From positions 124,001-188,000 of the forward strand of contig NZ_JAIZZH010000006.1 in NCBI RefSeq assembly GCF_020421205.1: DNA of 64,000 nucleotides, read 5' to 3'. Of the stretch, positions 35,072 through 43,517 are shown one piece after another. This stretch comes from Hymenobacter pini. GTDB taxonomy: Bacteria > Bacteroidota > Bacteroidia > Cytophagales > Hymenobacteraceae. Within the stretch, counting starts at the first letter, position 1; each line of letters begins with the position of its first letter. A program made the position numbers and the translations under genes. The notes beneath the pieces are model-generated. The model was not told where the DNA came from. It searched no databases and saw nothing but the letters and a program-made list of their open reading frames with translations.

Positions 35072-35512
35072 ATTGTCGTCGTCTTCGTCGGCGAAGAGTT
35101 TGGGGCGCTTGGGCGCTGCTGGCTCGTCGGTAGCCGGCTGCTCGGGGGTAGCCGGCGGAATGTGCAGATTGCCGAACACGTTGTCCATGTGCGCCGCGTA
35201 GGAGGCCGAGTCATCCAGAAAGAAGACCAGCTCGGGCACAATGCGCAACTGTTTGCGCACCCGTTTGGCCAGCGCCTGCCGGATTTCCTTGATGCTATCC
35301 TGCACCAGTTCCAGCTGCTGAGTATCGGAGCTGCCGGTGCCCACGGTGAGTACGCTCAGGTACACGCGGGCCACGCCTAGGTCGGGAGAGACGCGCACAA
35401 GGCTGATACCGGGCGGCAAGCCCGGAAACAGGTGCGGTAAATCACGCTGAAATACGGCGGCTAAGTCCTGCTGCAGCAGGCTGGCAACCTTTTGTTGTCG
35501 TTTGCTTTCCAT
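35066..35512 (-). CDS. rbfA: Ribosome-binding factor A
   Basis: Binds the 30S subunit and helps mature the 5' end of 16S rRNA. The 148-residue product has a KH-like fold: ESKRQQKVASLLQQDLAAVF, VRVSPDLGVARVYLSVL, and IRQALAKRVRKQLRIVPELVFFLDDS. ATG 35512 matches the family start; the 52 codons further upstream run across a promoter. The C-terminal acidic tail (ADEDDDNG) ends within the repeat. It has a good promoter at 35522-35529 (minus). Confidence 0.93.
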   Translation of the reverse strand: MESKRQQKVASLLQQDLAAVFQRDLPHLFPGLPPGISLVRVSPDLGVARVYLSVLTVGTGSSDTQQLELVQDSIKEIRQALAKRVRKQLRIVPELVFFLDDSASYAAHMDNVFGNLHIPPATPEQPATDEPAAPKRPKLFADEDDDNG

Positions 35513-35521
35513 AAGAATCCG

Positions 35522-35529
35522 CAAAGATA
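35522..35529 (-). promoter_or_regulatory. -7 element of rbfA (TATCTTTG, minus strand)
   Basis: Exact TAnnTTTG, 9 bp upstream of the rbfA ATG, with a TTG 18 bp further upstream as a -33 candidate. Confidence 0.55.
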
Positions 35530-35556
35530 GGGACTTAGGAGACTGGGCAAGGGGAG

Positions 35557-35564
35557 TATATTTG
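35557..35564 (+). promoter_or_regulatory. -7 element of the membrane-protein gene (TATATTTG)
   Basis: Exact TAnnTTTG on the plus strand, 95 bp upstream of the TTG start at 35660. It forms a divergent promoter pair with rbfA. Confidence 0.45.
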
Positions 35565-35659
35565 CTGGATAAGGCCTGAAGGACTTGAGGAACAACCATT
35601 GACGCGCGTTGATGCAGTTTCTCAGTCCAGAAACCCTCCGTTCCTAAGTCTCTACCTAC

Positions 35660-37072
35660 TTGCTTCAATTTTTTAAAAGCTCCCTACCCACGCGCCTGTT
35701 TGTGCTGCTGGTGCTGCTGCTGGCCTTACGGCTGCCGCTGCTGTGGTGGGGTATTCCGCTGATGCCGGTTGAGCTGCGCAGTCTGCTGATTGGGGAGCGG
35801 CTGCACGCCGGGGCCCTGCTCTACCGCGACCTATACGACAGTACGGCCCCGCTGGCGGCGGCCCTGGCTGGCCTTACGGAACTGGTAGGCAACCGCCTGC
35901 TCTGGCTGAACCGGCTGCTGGCCCTGGCACTATTCACGTTTCAGGCGCTGCGGTTCAATTTCGTGCTCAACCGCGCCGACGTGCACCCCGAACGGGGCTA
36001 CGTGGGGGCGCTGGTGTATCTGCTGCTGGGCTCCATCACCACCGACTTGGATATTCTGTCGCCGCTGCTGCTGGGCCACTCGTTTCTGATTGCCGCCTTC
36101 AGTGCCCTACTGCCAACTTCGCGGGAAGGGTACGATAACCGGCGGCTGTTTCGGGCCGGGTTCCTGCTTGGGGTGGCGGCCCTGTGCTACCTGCCGCTGG
36201 CGCTGTTTCTGCTGCTGGGGCTGTTTGCCGTTATCATCTTCGCCGCTAACTCGTTCCGGAGCTTTTTGCTGCTGGTGTGCGGCTTTTTGTTTCCCTACGC
36301 GGTGGTGGCCACGTTCTTCCTGTACACCGACTCGCTACCGGGCTTTTCCCAGTTTCACCTGCGGCCCACGCTCAACGGTCTGGTAGCCGGCGCAGATGGC
36401 CTGCCGCTGTGGGTGCAGCTGCGGCTGCTGGTGTTGCCGGGCGTGGTGCTACTACTAGGCCTGGGGCGGAGCTTTACGCTGCCGCCGGGGCTGGTATTTC
36501 AGGTGAAGTTTCAGCAGCTGATGCTGGTGTGGCTGCTGGTAGCCGTAGCCATGGCCGCCGCGGGCGGGGGCCGGGCTCCGGGCACGCTGGTGCTGGCGCT
36601 GCCACCACTTACGTATTTCAGCCTGTATGTATGGCAGAAAAACCGGCGGGCCTGGGTGCCGGAGGTACTGTTGCTGCTGGTAACCGGGGCCGTATTGGTG
36701 GTACGCTACCGGTCGGCGCTGTTTCTGGATGGCATTATTCCCATCCCGCTGGAAAGCCGATACGCCGTGCAGCCCAACCCGCGCTACGCATTTCTGCAGG
36801 GTCAGCCGATTCTGGTATTGGGCCCCGATATGCGGCCCTACGCCCACAACCACTTGGCCACGCCCTACCTCGACTGGCAGCTGGCTCAAACCGACCTGGG
36901 CCGCCTCAGTGAGTATGACGCGGTATTCAGGGTAGCCCGTAACTTCCAAACGAGCCCGCCCCGCTACCTCATCGACCAGCGCGGCCTCGTGCCGGAGCTG
37001 CAGTACAAGATACCCGCCATCTTCAACCGCTACGAAGCCACCAACACCCCCGGCGTGTACCGGCTGAAATAA
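35660..37072 (+). CDS. Polytopic integral membrane protein of unknown function
   Basis: A 470-residue protein with about ten hydrophobic segments and a soluble C-terminal tail (from about residue 360). Recognisable stretches near the N-terminus are LLIGERLHAGALLYRDLYDS and FNFVLNRADVHPERGYVGALV, which resemble a conserved Bacteroidota membrane family (possibly DUF6427). The YRDLYD feature is also seen in GT-C glycosyltransferases, so a transferase is not excluded. The start is a TTG (35660) because the first hydrophobic helix begins immediately after it and no ATG precedes residue 35. Confidence 0.72.
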   Translation: MLQFFKSSLPTRLFVLLVLLLALRLPLLWWGIPLMPVELRSLLIGERLHAGALLYRDLYDSTAPLAAALAGLTELVGNRLLWLNRLLALALFTFQALRFNFVLNRADVHPERGYVGALVYLLLGSITTDLDILSPLLLGHSFLIAAFSALLPTSREGYDNRRLFRAGFLLGVAALCYLPLALFLLLGLFAVIIFAANSFRSFLLLVCGFLFPYAVVATFFLYTDSLPGFSQFHLRPTLNGLVAGADGLPLWVQLRLLVLPGVVLLLGLGRSFTLPPGLVFQVKFQQLMLVWLLVAVAMAAAGGGRAPGTLVLALPPLTYFSLYVWQKNRRAWVPEVLLLLVTGAVLVVRYRSALFLDGIIPIPLESRYAVQPNPRYAFLQGQPILVLGPDMRPYAHNHLATPYLDWQLAQTDLGRLSEYDAVFRVARNFQTSPPRYLIDQRGLVPELQYKIPAIFNRYEATNTPGVYRLK

Positions 37073-37087
37073 GCTTTGGGGGAAAAG

Positions 37088-37133
37088 AAAAAAGCGCTGA
37101 CATACCCTTTAGAGGCTACGTCAGCGCTTTTTT
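37088..37133. terminator. Bidirectional hairpin terminator
   Basis: AAAAAAGCGCTGAC (37088-37101) pairs with GTCAGCGCTTTTTT (37120-37133) between two convergent units. Confidence 0.88.
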
Positions 37134-37150
37134 GCTGCTCTACAGCTTTT

Positions 37151-37393
37151 CTAGCTAATGCTCACGCGCACTTTGGCAGTGTACTCGCGCAGGGCGGTTT
37201 TGAAGTCGGAGCCGGTGTCCTTCATGTGGTTGAGGATGAAGATGGCGGCAAACACGTGGGTGAGTTGCTCACCTTCATCTTCGCCTTCCACCTCAATGGC
37301 CAGAGGCTGCTCTTCCAGCAGGGCCTCTTCGGCCGCTACCAGGCTTTCCAGCGTCTGGGTTTCTACCAGGCGCTTGATTACGGGCATTTTCAT
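37151..37393 (-). CDS. Small conserved protein downstream of thioredoxin (DUF6952-like)
   Basis: An 80-residue, acidic, probably helical protein beginning MKMPVIKRLVETQTLESL, with no signal peptide and no cysteines. It starts 12 bp after the thioredoxin gene, so the pair is an operon. In other Bacteroidota a protein of this size and start often follows a thioredoxin-like gene; the DUF6952 label is by recollection of that pattern and is not certain. Function is unknown. Confidence 0.7.
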   Translation of the reverse strand: MKMPVIKRLVETQTLESLVAAEEALLEEQPLAIEVEGEDEGEQLTHVFAAIFILNHMKDTGSDFKTALREYTAKVRVSIS

Positions 37394-37405
37394 AGCAACT
37401 CAGGC

Positions 37406-37723
37406 TTAGTTCAGGCGCGAAATCAGGCTGGCTACGGCCTCCTCTTTGCTGGCGGCCACGGTATCTACCAGCTCCCCGTTGCGGAACACGGCAAAGAAGG
37501 GCAGGTTGGTTACGCTGGCCAGCTTGCGGGCTTCGGGGCTGGTTTCAGCGTTTACGTCGAGGAAGGCAATGCCCTGGTTTTCCTCGGCTTGGGCCAAGCG
37601 CTTGAATTTAGGCGAAAACAGGCGGCAGTTGCCGCACCAATCGGCGTAGTATTTCACCACTACTTTTTCATTCTCCTGAAGCAGTTGCTGAAAATCGGCG
37701 TCGGTGGCTTTCGTTACGGACAT
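37406..37723 (-). CDS. Thioredoxin-family protein
   Basis: A 105-residue cytoplasmic thioredoxin fold with active site WCGNC (C30, C33), the cis-proline region NLPFFAVFRNGE and an EAVASLISRL C-terminal helix. The GN dipeptide differs from the classical GP, so the redox potential and partners may differ from TrxA. A promoter with TACCTTTG lies upstream. It is probably a disulfide reductase for peroxiredoxins or similar. Confidence 0.92.
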   Translation of the reverse strand: MSVTKATDADFQQLLQENEKVVVKYYADWCGNCRLFSPKFKRLAQAEENQGIAFLDVNAETSPEARKLASVTNLPFFAVFRNGELVDTVAASKEEAVASLISRLN

Positions 37724-37782
37724 TATGCAGTTGGTTGGTATGAAATCGAGCTCAACAGAGGAGAATGATTCTCATCTGGCAG

Positions 37783-37790
37783 CAAAGGTA
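37783..37790 (-). promoter_or_regulatory. -7 element of the thioredoxin gene (TACCTTTG, minus strand)
   Basis: Exact TAnnTTTG on the minus strand, 59 bp upstream of the thioredoxin ATG at 37723. Confidence 0.5.
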
Positions 37791-37847
37791 AAGCCCAAAT
37801 CGACCAAAAAAGTTTGCCGGTGCCAACTTTCCTCCCGAAGCTCTTTG

Positions 37848-39359
37848 CTACTCTCGCACTACCCGCGTGCGTACCGTCCGGCCATCAACCACACCCGAGA
37901 GAACATACACGCCCACTGGCTGCGTAGCGGCAAAGGTGGCGGGCAACTGATTTTCACCGGCCTGTAACGGCACCGTTACCTGGCTTACCTGGCGGCCCAC
38001 GGCATCGTGCATGGTCAGCTGCACGGTTTGCGGCCGGGCCGCCGTCAGCAGAATGGTGTAAGTGTCGTGTGCGGGATTAGGCCAGGTGGCAATGGAGGCC
38101 GGTGGCAGCGGGAAGGCTACCATCTGTACCGCCGAATACGTGGCGGTACCGTCCGTATCCAGCTGGCGCAGACGGTAATACTGCCGGACTCCGCGGCGGG
38201 CCGCATCGGCGTCGGTGTAGCGGTACTGCTGGGGGCTGGCTGTGGTACCGTGCCCGGCCACAAAGCCCAGGCGGCGGAAAGTGCTGCCATCCAGGCTCAC
38301 TTCCACCTCAAACCCCTTGTTGCTCAGTTCCTGGGCCGTGCTCCAGCTTAGCAGCGCATTCTGGCCCTGGGCCTGGGCTGTGAAGCTAACCAGCGTTACG
38401 GGCAGCGGGCGGTTGAGGTCGGAGGAGGCAAAGACGCCATAGGTGTTCTGCAGGTCAGAGGTGAGGGTATTGGCCGTGGGGTTCACGCTACCCTGCGAAG
38501 GTTCCCAGTTGCTGCCATTCCAGCGCTGCAGGCGCAGCCGGCTTTCGATAATGGTGTTAGGGCTGGTATTCCATTCACTATCCTGGTAGCCCAGCGTGAG
38601 CGTGGACGTGGGCGTGATGGTGTAGTTGGCCGGCGTGATAATCCAGAACCGGTCGAGGGCGTAGTTGGCGTCGCCCTGCAGAGAGGTAACCCCGGCGGGC
38701 AAGGGCAGGTTGGTGGCCGGCGTGGCGTAGGTAGTAAAGGCCAGGCTGCCGTTGCTGCTGCCAGCACTGGTAATGGCCGCCGTCATAGAGAGCGGGGCGG
38801 CGCTGGTACCCATGGGTACGGTGTAGGTGCCCGTGTTGGCCCCAATCACCCATACCAGACGGCCATAGCCGGCGCTGGGTGTACTTTCGGCTACCAGCCG
38901 ACCCGTGGTCTGGCTCAGGGCTGAGGCGGCGCCGTTGTTGAGCGTAACCGTGCGGGAGTTGAGTTGCACCTGCGTGGCGCCCAATGTGAGCACCCCGCCG
39001 CTGGCCCCTACTGCCACATCCGCCGCCAACTGCACCGGGCCCGCGGCCTCACTTACATCCAGAGAGTGAAACGTGGTGGCCGTAGTGCCGCCAATCTGCT
39101 GGGCGGCCGTACCGTTCAGCTTCACCGTGCCGGTAGCGGGCGTGAGTACGCCGCCGGTGGTAGCGTTGCTCCAGTTGCCGGTCAGGCTGAGGGTACCCGC
39201 GTTATCGATAGTGCCGCCGCTGCTAACAGTTACATCACCCACCACCGATACCTGCGCGCCCGCCTGAATTGTCAGAACGGCCCCTTGGTTGGTCAGGCCC
39301 TGTCCCAAGGCTGGGGCAGCGGTGGCCAACACTCCTCCAATAAGTAGAAGTTGCTTCAT
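37848..39359 (-). CDS. T9SS-sorted surface/secreted protein, last gene of the tail-collar operon
   Basis: A 503-residue protein with a signal peptide (MKQLLLIGGVLATAAPALGQ). About 20-330 is a repetitive beta-rich region with G/T/N-rich turns (NAGTLSLTGNW, TLNNGAASALSQ), suggesting a beta-helix or adhesin-like stalk. A fibronectin-like region follows (PLPVTLVSFTAQAQGQNALLSW), and residues ~425-503 are a T9SS type A sorting domain (WPNPAHDTYTI, AVGRQVSQV, YVLSGVVDG). ATG 39359 is chosen over an upstream frame start at 39548 because of the signal peptide. It begins 19 bp after the third tail-collar gene. Confidence 0.85.
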   Translation of the reverse strand: MKQLLLIGGVLATAAPALGQGLTNQGAVLTIQAGAQVSVVGDVTVSSGGTIDNAGTLSLTGNWSNATTGGVLTPATGTVKLNGTAAQQIGGTTATTFHSLDVSEAAGPVQLAADVAVGASGGVLTLGATQVQLNSRTVTLNNGAASALSQTTGRLVAESTPSAGYGRLVWVIGANTGTYTVPMGTSAAPLSMTAAITSAGSSNGSLAFTTYATPATNLPLPAGVTSLQGDANYALDRFWIITPANYTITPTSTLTLGYQDSEWNTSPNTIIESRLRLQRWNGSNWEPSQGSVNPTANTLTSDLQNTYGVFASSDLNRPLPVTLVSFTAQAQGQNALLSWSTAQELSNKGFEVEVSLDGSTFRRLGFVAGHGTTASPQQYRYTDADAARRGVRQYYRLRQLDTDGTATYSAVQMVAFPLPPASIATWPNPAHDTYTILLTAARPQTVQLTMHDAVGRQVSQVTVPLQAGENQLPATFAATQPVGVYVLSGVVDGRTVRTRVVRE

Positions 39360-39378
39360 AGAAAAAGAGGAAAGCGGG

Positions 39379-40056
39379 TTAGCCGCGTGGGGGAAAAACA
39401 CCCTGCAGGGCAATGCAGTAAGAAAATACCAGGTAAGGCTGCATGTTGTTGTGGGGCTGGGCACTGCCGCTGGCCCCGCTGCCCATTGTGCCGGTACCCG
39501 TAGCCTCGTACTGGGGCTCACCGGAGCCATTGCTGGCGAGGTAGGCATTTTCGGGGGAGCCCAGCGTGCCCAGTTCTGTGCTGTACGTCAGGGCCAGGGT
39601 ATGCTGGTGAGTAGGCATTTCTGATTCCACCAGAGTGGTAGTGGCGCTGCCCCCGGTTTGGCCCTGGTCGTAGAGGCTCAGCCCCTGACCCTGGCCGGTT
39701 CCGATGGCTACGCGGCCGTTCAGATTGGGCAGAGCAAACGTAGATTTTCCATCCCCCCCGTACATAGTACCTAACAGAGCAAACAAGGCCGTATTCTGGG
39801 ATATGGGCATAAGCTGCCCGTCGCAGCGGGCGTAGCCCTTAGGTACGAAGTGGTTGAAGGGAAACATCACTATTTCCCCCACGAAAGGAGAGGAGCCGCC
39901 CGTGAGCGTGCCCGCCGTGGCCGGTGTGCTGCGGCCCAGCAGGGCCTGCAGAGGTCCGGCCAGAAAACTTCCGGCCACCAGGCCCGACAAGCGCTTGAGC
40001 AGGCTGCGGCGGCCCGGCTGACTGGGAGCGGAAGAAGCAATAGATAAGGCTGACAC
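39379..40056 (-). CDS. Phage-tail-collar (MdpB-like) protein with Tat-type signal, copy 3
   Basis: A 225-residue protein. The N-terminus has GRRSLLKRLSGLVAGSFLAG, fitting a twin-arginine signal (RR followed by LLK and a hydrophobic stretch). The collar domain follows (about 58-115): VGEIVMFPFNHFVPKGYARC, DGQLMPISQNTALFALLGTMYGG, FALPNLNGRVAIGTG. Then comes a variable loop and a C-terminal QPYLVFSYCIALQGVFP. The start is GTG 40056, 2 bp after the upstream gene's stop, indicating tight coupling. Homologues are called microcystin-dependent protein B-like; function is unknown. Confidence 0.85.
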   Translation of the reverse strand: MSALSIASSAPSQPGRRSLLKRLSGLVAGSFLAGPLQALLGRSTPATAGTLTGGSSPFVGEIVMFPFNHFVPKGYARCDGQLMPISQNTALFALLGTMYGGDGKSTFALPNLNGRVAIGTGQGQGLSLYDQGQTGGSATTTLVESEMPTHQHTLALTYSTELGTLGSPENAYLASNGSGEPQYEATGTGTMGSGASGSAQPHNNMQPYLVFSYCIALQGVFPPRG

Positions 40057-40058
40057 GG

Positions 40059-40754
40059 CTAGTTGGGGCTGGGGAAGATGCCTTGTAGGGCAATAACGTA
40101 GTTGAGGGTAAGGTAAGGTTGGCGGTTCTCGTGGGCCTGGTTGCCGCCCGCCGAGCTCGAAACGTTCACGGGCGGGGTGGTGCTCGTGGAGTTAGCCAAT
40201 GCCGCATTCACGGTGCCGGCCGCACCATACTGGGGCCCGCCACCGCCGTTATCGGCCGGGTAGTTGTGCACCGTGGGCCCTGATGTACCCGACAGTGGAG
40301 TAGTGCCTGGGGCCGTACTGGCCTTCATGCCGTGCACGTGCGGCGGAATCTGCGTGGCCAGCAGCGTGTGGCTATCAGCACCGCCTTTCTGGCCCAGAAT
40401 ATAGCCGTCGCCGTCGCCCACGATAACCCGGCCCCGCAGGTCGGGTAGGGCAAAGTTCACTCGGCCGTCGCCACCGTAGGTAGTACCCAGCAGGGAAAAC
40501 AGGGCCTGGTTCTGGTTGATGGGCAGCAATTGGCCATTGCATTGCGCCCACCCTTTAGGGGCGAAGTTGAAGGCCACCAGCATAATTTCCGACAGGAACG
40601 GCTCGTTGCTCTGCGTACCGGCAACGCCGAACGGGTTGGCCGCGGCAGCCCGGCTTTTACCCAGCAGCAAGCTCCCACCCAGCACGGCCCCCATCCTCTT
40701 AAACCAGCTCCGGCGCGAGGAGCCGTCGGCTGGCAACTCATTATGTATCGGCAT
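40059..40754 (-). CDS. Phage-tail-collar (MdpB-like) protein with Tat-type signal, copy 2
   Basis: A 231-residue paralogue of the neighbouring genes. SSRRSWFKRMGAVLGGSLLLG is a very good Tat motif (SRRxWFK). The collar domain contains LSEIMLVAFNFAPKGWAQC, NGQLLPINQNQALFSLLGTTYGG and FALPDLRGRVIVGDGDG; the C-terminus is QPYLTLNYVIALQGIFP. The middle region (PPHVHGMKAS) differs most from its paralogues. It is 13 bp after copy 1 and ends 2 bp before copy 3. Confidence 0.85.
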   Translation of the reverse strand: MPIHNELPADGSSRRSWFKRMGAVLGGSLLLGKSRAAAANPFGVAGTQSNEPFLSEIMLVAFNFAPKGWAQCNGQLLPINQNQALFSLLGTTYGGDGRVNFALPDLRGRVIVGDGDGYILGQKGGADSHTLLATQIPPHVHGMKASTAPGTTPLSGTSGPTVHNYPADNGGGGPQYGAAGTVNAALANSTSTTPPVNVSSSAGGNQAHENRQPYLTLNYVIALQGIFPSPN

Positions 40755-40767
40755 GATAGAAGGGGGC

Positions 40768-41406
40768 TTAGGTCTGAGAGGGGAAAATTCCGAACAATGA
40801 AATGATATACCGCACGGCCAGGTAGGGCTGCATATTGTCGTGGGGCTGGCTCCCACCCATGGCACCCAGCGTTTGGCTAGGTTGGGTTACTAGGCCGGTA
40901 GTCGCCTGTGTGTACTGGGCCGAGTTGGAGCCGCTGTCGGCAAAGACCCCTCCGAGGGGGGAGGCGGAGGTACCGGCCGTGGTGGTAACGCCCACCGTGT
41001 GCGTGTGCGCCGGAATCTGGTTGAGCGTAAGCTTCACAGTTTCTACTCCGCCCGTCTCGGCCATAGTGTAGCCGTTGCCCTGATGCACCGGCACACGGCT
41101 TTGCAGGTTAGGGAGGGCGAAGGTTTCCTGCCCGTCGCCCCCGTAGGTGGTGCCAATCAGGTTGAATAAGGTTTCATTCTCGGAGATAGGCAGCAGTTGA
41201 CCCTCGCAGAACATCCAGCCAGCGGGGGCGAAGTTGCCGGCGAAAATGGAAATTTCGCCCACGTAGGGCTGGCCTCCGGTGGGGCGCATAGACACCAGCT
41301 GCCGGGGCTGGGCCGCCGCTGTGGGCTGCAGCCAGCGCCGGAAGCGCTGAAGCAACGTGCGGCGACCGGCCGCGGAGCCGGATGCCGAAGAAGTGAAGTC
41401 GGCCAT
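40768..41406 (-). CDS. Phage-tail-collar (MdpB-like) protein, copy 1 (signal degenerate)
   Basis: A 212-residue paralogue. The collar domain contains VGEISIFAGNFAPAGWMFC, EGQLLPISENETLFNLIGTTYGG and FALPNLQSRVPVHQGNG; the C-terminus is QPYLAVRYIISLFGIFP. The N-terminus has AGRRTLLQRFRRWLQ but no real hydrophobic stretch after the arginines, so Tat export is doubtful for this copy. ATG 41406 is preferred to a TTG six codons upstream. Gap to the fibre-like gene is 45 bp. Confidence 0.82.
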   Translation of the reverse strand: MADFTSSASGSAAGRRTLLQRFRRWLQPTAAAQPRQLVSMRPTGGQPYVGEISIFAGNFAPAGWMFCEGQLLPISENETLFNLIGTTYGGDGQETFALPNLQSRVPVHQGNGYTMAETGGVETVKLTLNQIPAHTHTVGVTTTAGTSASPLGGVFADSGSNSAQYTQATTGLVTQPSQTLGAMGGSQPHDNMQPYLAVRYIISLFGIFPSQT

Positions 41407-41451
41407 AAAACGAGCAGAACTCAAAGCGGAAATACGGAAAAAACAGGCTGC

Positions 41452-42582
41452 CTACGACTCGCGGCGCCAGGCGCTGTTCGTGTAGATGTAGCGCGCCGCG
41501 TATTTGGGCAGGATGTTGCCCGTGCCGCTGCCCGATACCACCTGCAGGTACTCATTGTCGTTGTTGACGATAACCAGCCGCTGGCCTTCCGTACCCGTGC
41601 CCAGCGTCACGACGCCATTAGCCGCAGCGTTGTTGGTGTACACGATGTTGGTAACGCCCGGATTCACGGTCACGGCCGTTGTTGGGGCCGGATTCACTGA
41701 GTTGCTCTCGGCCGTGTAGTTGCCCGCGCCCACCGTCGACCAGCCCGTGGCCGTGTACTGGTAGAGGCCGGGCGTGTTGTCGGTCTGGATGATGAGCAGG
41801 CCCACGGCGGGGCTGGAAATCAGGTCTCGGTCGGCCTTTGTCATACGCGGGGGCAGCAGGCCTTTGCGGGTGCCATTCACTTCCAGGGCCGCCGAAACTG
41901 CGGTAACGGCACCACCGACGCCCACAGTGCCGGTGCCCTTGGGCTGCAGAATCAAATCCTGATTGGCAGCCGAGCCGGCCGCGTACACCGAGTTGGAGCC
42001 GATGCCCACGCCCTGGCTGGCATCGGAAGTGCGGAACTCCGCGCCGCTGGTGCTGGTGAGGGCACCCGTCACGTACAGGGGCCGGGCGGTGGGGTGGTTA
42101 GCGGTGGTGCGGGTGGCGGTGGCTACGTCGAGCTTGTTGGTGGCCGTAACGCCCACGCCCGTGTTACCGGGCACGTTCACGTTGCCGCTGCCATCCACGG
42201 CCAAGCCAGCCGTGGCGGCGGCCGAGCCAGTGAGCAGCTTGCCGTTCAGGTTCAGGTTCTGGGTAGCGGTATGGTCGCCAAGGTTATCGGCCACCATGCG
42301 CACCCAGCTGTTGCCGGTGCGCACGTAAATGCCGGGAGTATTGTCGGTCTGATACACTACCAGACCTTCGGCCGGACTGGCAATCCTGTCCCGGTCGGCC
42401 ATAGTCAGGCGCGGGGGCAGAAACCCTTTAGGCGTGGTGGTAGTGGTGGCCACCTCCAGCACCGCCGACACATTCGGCGTAGGAGTACCAATACTTACGC
42501 CGCCGGTCTGGGCGCGGGCTGAAAATGAGCCGGTTGCCAGCACCACGGCGGCCACCACTTGAAACTGTAGATTTTTGTCCAT
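41452..42582 (-). CDS. Secreted fibre-like protein with duplicated segment, first gene of the tail-collar operon
   Basis: A 376-residue protein with a signal peptide (MDKNLQFQVVAAVVLATGSFSARAQ). A ~45-residue segment occurs twice: GFLPPRLTMADRDRI ... TDNTPGIYVRTGNSW near residue 50-95, and GLLPPRMTKADRDLI ... TDNTPGLYQYTATGW near 245-290. The region between is G/N/T-rich, like tail-fibre or head-domain repeats. The C-terminus (VTLGTGTEGQRLVIVNND) forms a small beta domain. There is no T9SS tail. Bacteroidota encode many such proteins of unknown role; here it heads a five-gene unit. Confidence 0.8.
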   Translation of the reverse strand: MDKNLQFQVVAAVVLATGSFSARAQTGGVSIGTPTPNVSAVLEVATTTTTPKGFLPPRLTMADRDRIASPAEGLVVYQTDNTPGIYVRTGNSWVRMVADNLGDHTATQNLNLNGKLLTGSAAATAGLAVDGSGNVNVPGNTGVGVTATNKLDVATATRTTANHPTARPLYVTGALTSTSGAEFRTSDASQGVGIGSNSVYAAGSAANQDLILQPKGTGTVGVGGAVTAVSAALEVNGTRKGLLPPRMTKADRDLISSPAVGLLIIQTDNTPGLYQYTATGWSTVGAGNYTAESNSVNPAPTTAVTVNPGVTNIVYTNNAAANGVVTLGTGTEGQRLVIVNNDNEYLQVVSGSGTGNILPKYAARYIYTNSAWRRES

Positions 42583-42854
42583 ACGCGCCAAAAAGAGAAC
42601 TGCACCCACCGGTGCTAAATAAGGTGTCAAAGCTAGAAAGTATAGACCAGATTGTTACTACTGAATCTGAGGATATTATAAAACCCTAGCTCCATAGTAG
42701 CAACCTTGACCATGACCGCCTACGTATGTAAGGGGTTATTCAGTCCAGCAAATTCTTAGCCCAGCCATCTGCCCGCCCGGCCAGCCCGGTGCCCGTACCG
42801 TATTAACCGGGTAGCCTTTGTACCCCGGCCTTTCCGCACGCTTTTCTCCCTACC

Positions 42855-43451
42855 ATGCGCACTCTTCTTTTCTTCGGCGACTCCCTCACGGCCGGGTATC
42901 AGCTCCGCGCCAGTGAGTCGTTTCCGGCCCGTATTCAAGAAAGGATTGACGCCGCCGGCCTCGCCTACAAAGTCTACAACTACGGTGTGAGCGGCGAAAC
43001 CACGGCCGGCGGCCGGCAGCGCATCAGCACCGTGCTGCCCCGCTTTGAGAAAATCGACGTGTTTGTGCTGGAGTTGGGAGCCAACGACGGCCTGCGGGGT
43101 ATTCCAGTGCGCGAAACCACCCAGAATCTGCAGTTTATTCTGGATGCCGTGCGGCGGGCCCACCCAGAGGCCCGCGTGGTACTGGTAGGCCTGGAATTTC
43201 CCTTTGATTTGGGACCCTTGGCCACGCTGGGCGGCGGGCGGCTGGGTCATTACGCGCAGGAGTTCAATGCCCTGTTCCGGCAGCTGGCCGAGAAAAATCA
43301 GGTCGATTTCGTGCCCTTTCTGCTGCACGGCGTAATGGGCCAGCGCCACCTCAACCTACCCGACGGCGTGCACCCCAACGCCGAGGGCCAGAAGTTACTG
43401 GCCGCCAACGTATGGCAAGTGCTACGCCCGGTGCTGGAGCGGCAGCCGTAA
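42855..43451 (+). CDS. GDSL/SGNH-family arylesterase or thioesterase (TesA-like)
   Basis: A 198-residue hydrolase. The SGNH blocks are all present: block I FFGDSLTAGY (S10), block II GVSGETTAGG, block III LGANDGLRG (N77), block V DGVHPN (D170, H173). It resembles E. coli TesA/arylesterases, but no signal peptide is visible, so it is probably cytoplasmic. The ~270-bp spacer to the divergent fibre-like gene shows no gene and no exact -7 element (TAGCCTTTG near 42810 is one base longer). Substrate is unknown. Confidence 0.9.
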   Translation: MRTLLFFGDSLTAGYQLRASESFPARIQERIDAAGLAYKVYNYGVSGETTAGGRQRISTVLPRFEKIDVFVLELGANDGLRGIPVRETTQNLQFILDAVRRAHPEARVVLVGLEFPFDLGPLATLGGGRLGHYAQEFNALFRQLAEKNQVDFVPFLLHGVMGQRHLNLPDGVHPNAEGQKLLAANVWQVLRPVLERQP

Positions 43452-43517
43452 AGCGGTAGCCCGGAAGGGTAAATCTGCTACTTTAGCCCCACGTTCTGCC
43501 TCCTCACTTTTCCTGCT

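Noticed and set aside
37848..42582. A prophage
   Set aside because: Tail-collar and fibre-like genes are present, but there are no integrase, capsid, terminase or lysis genes and no attachment sites; the operon also ends with a T9SS-sorted protein.
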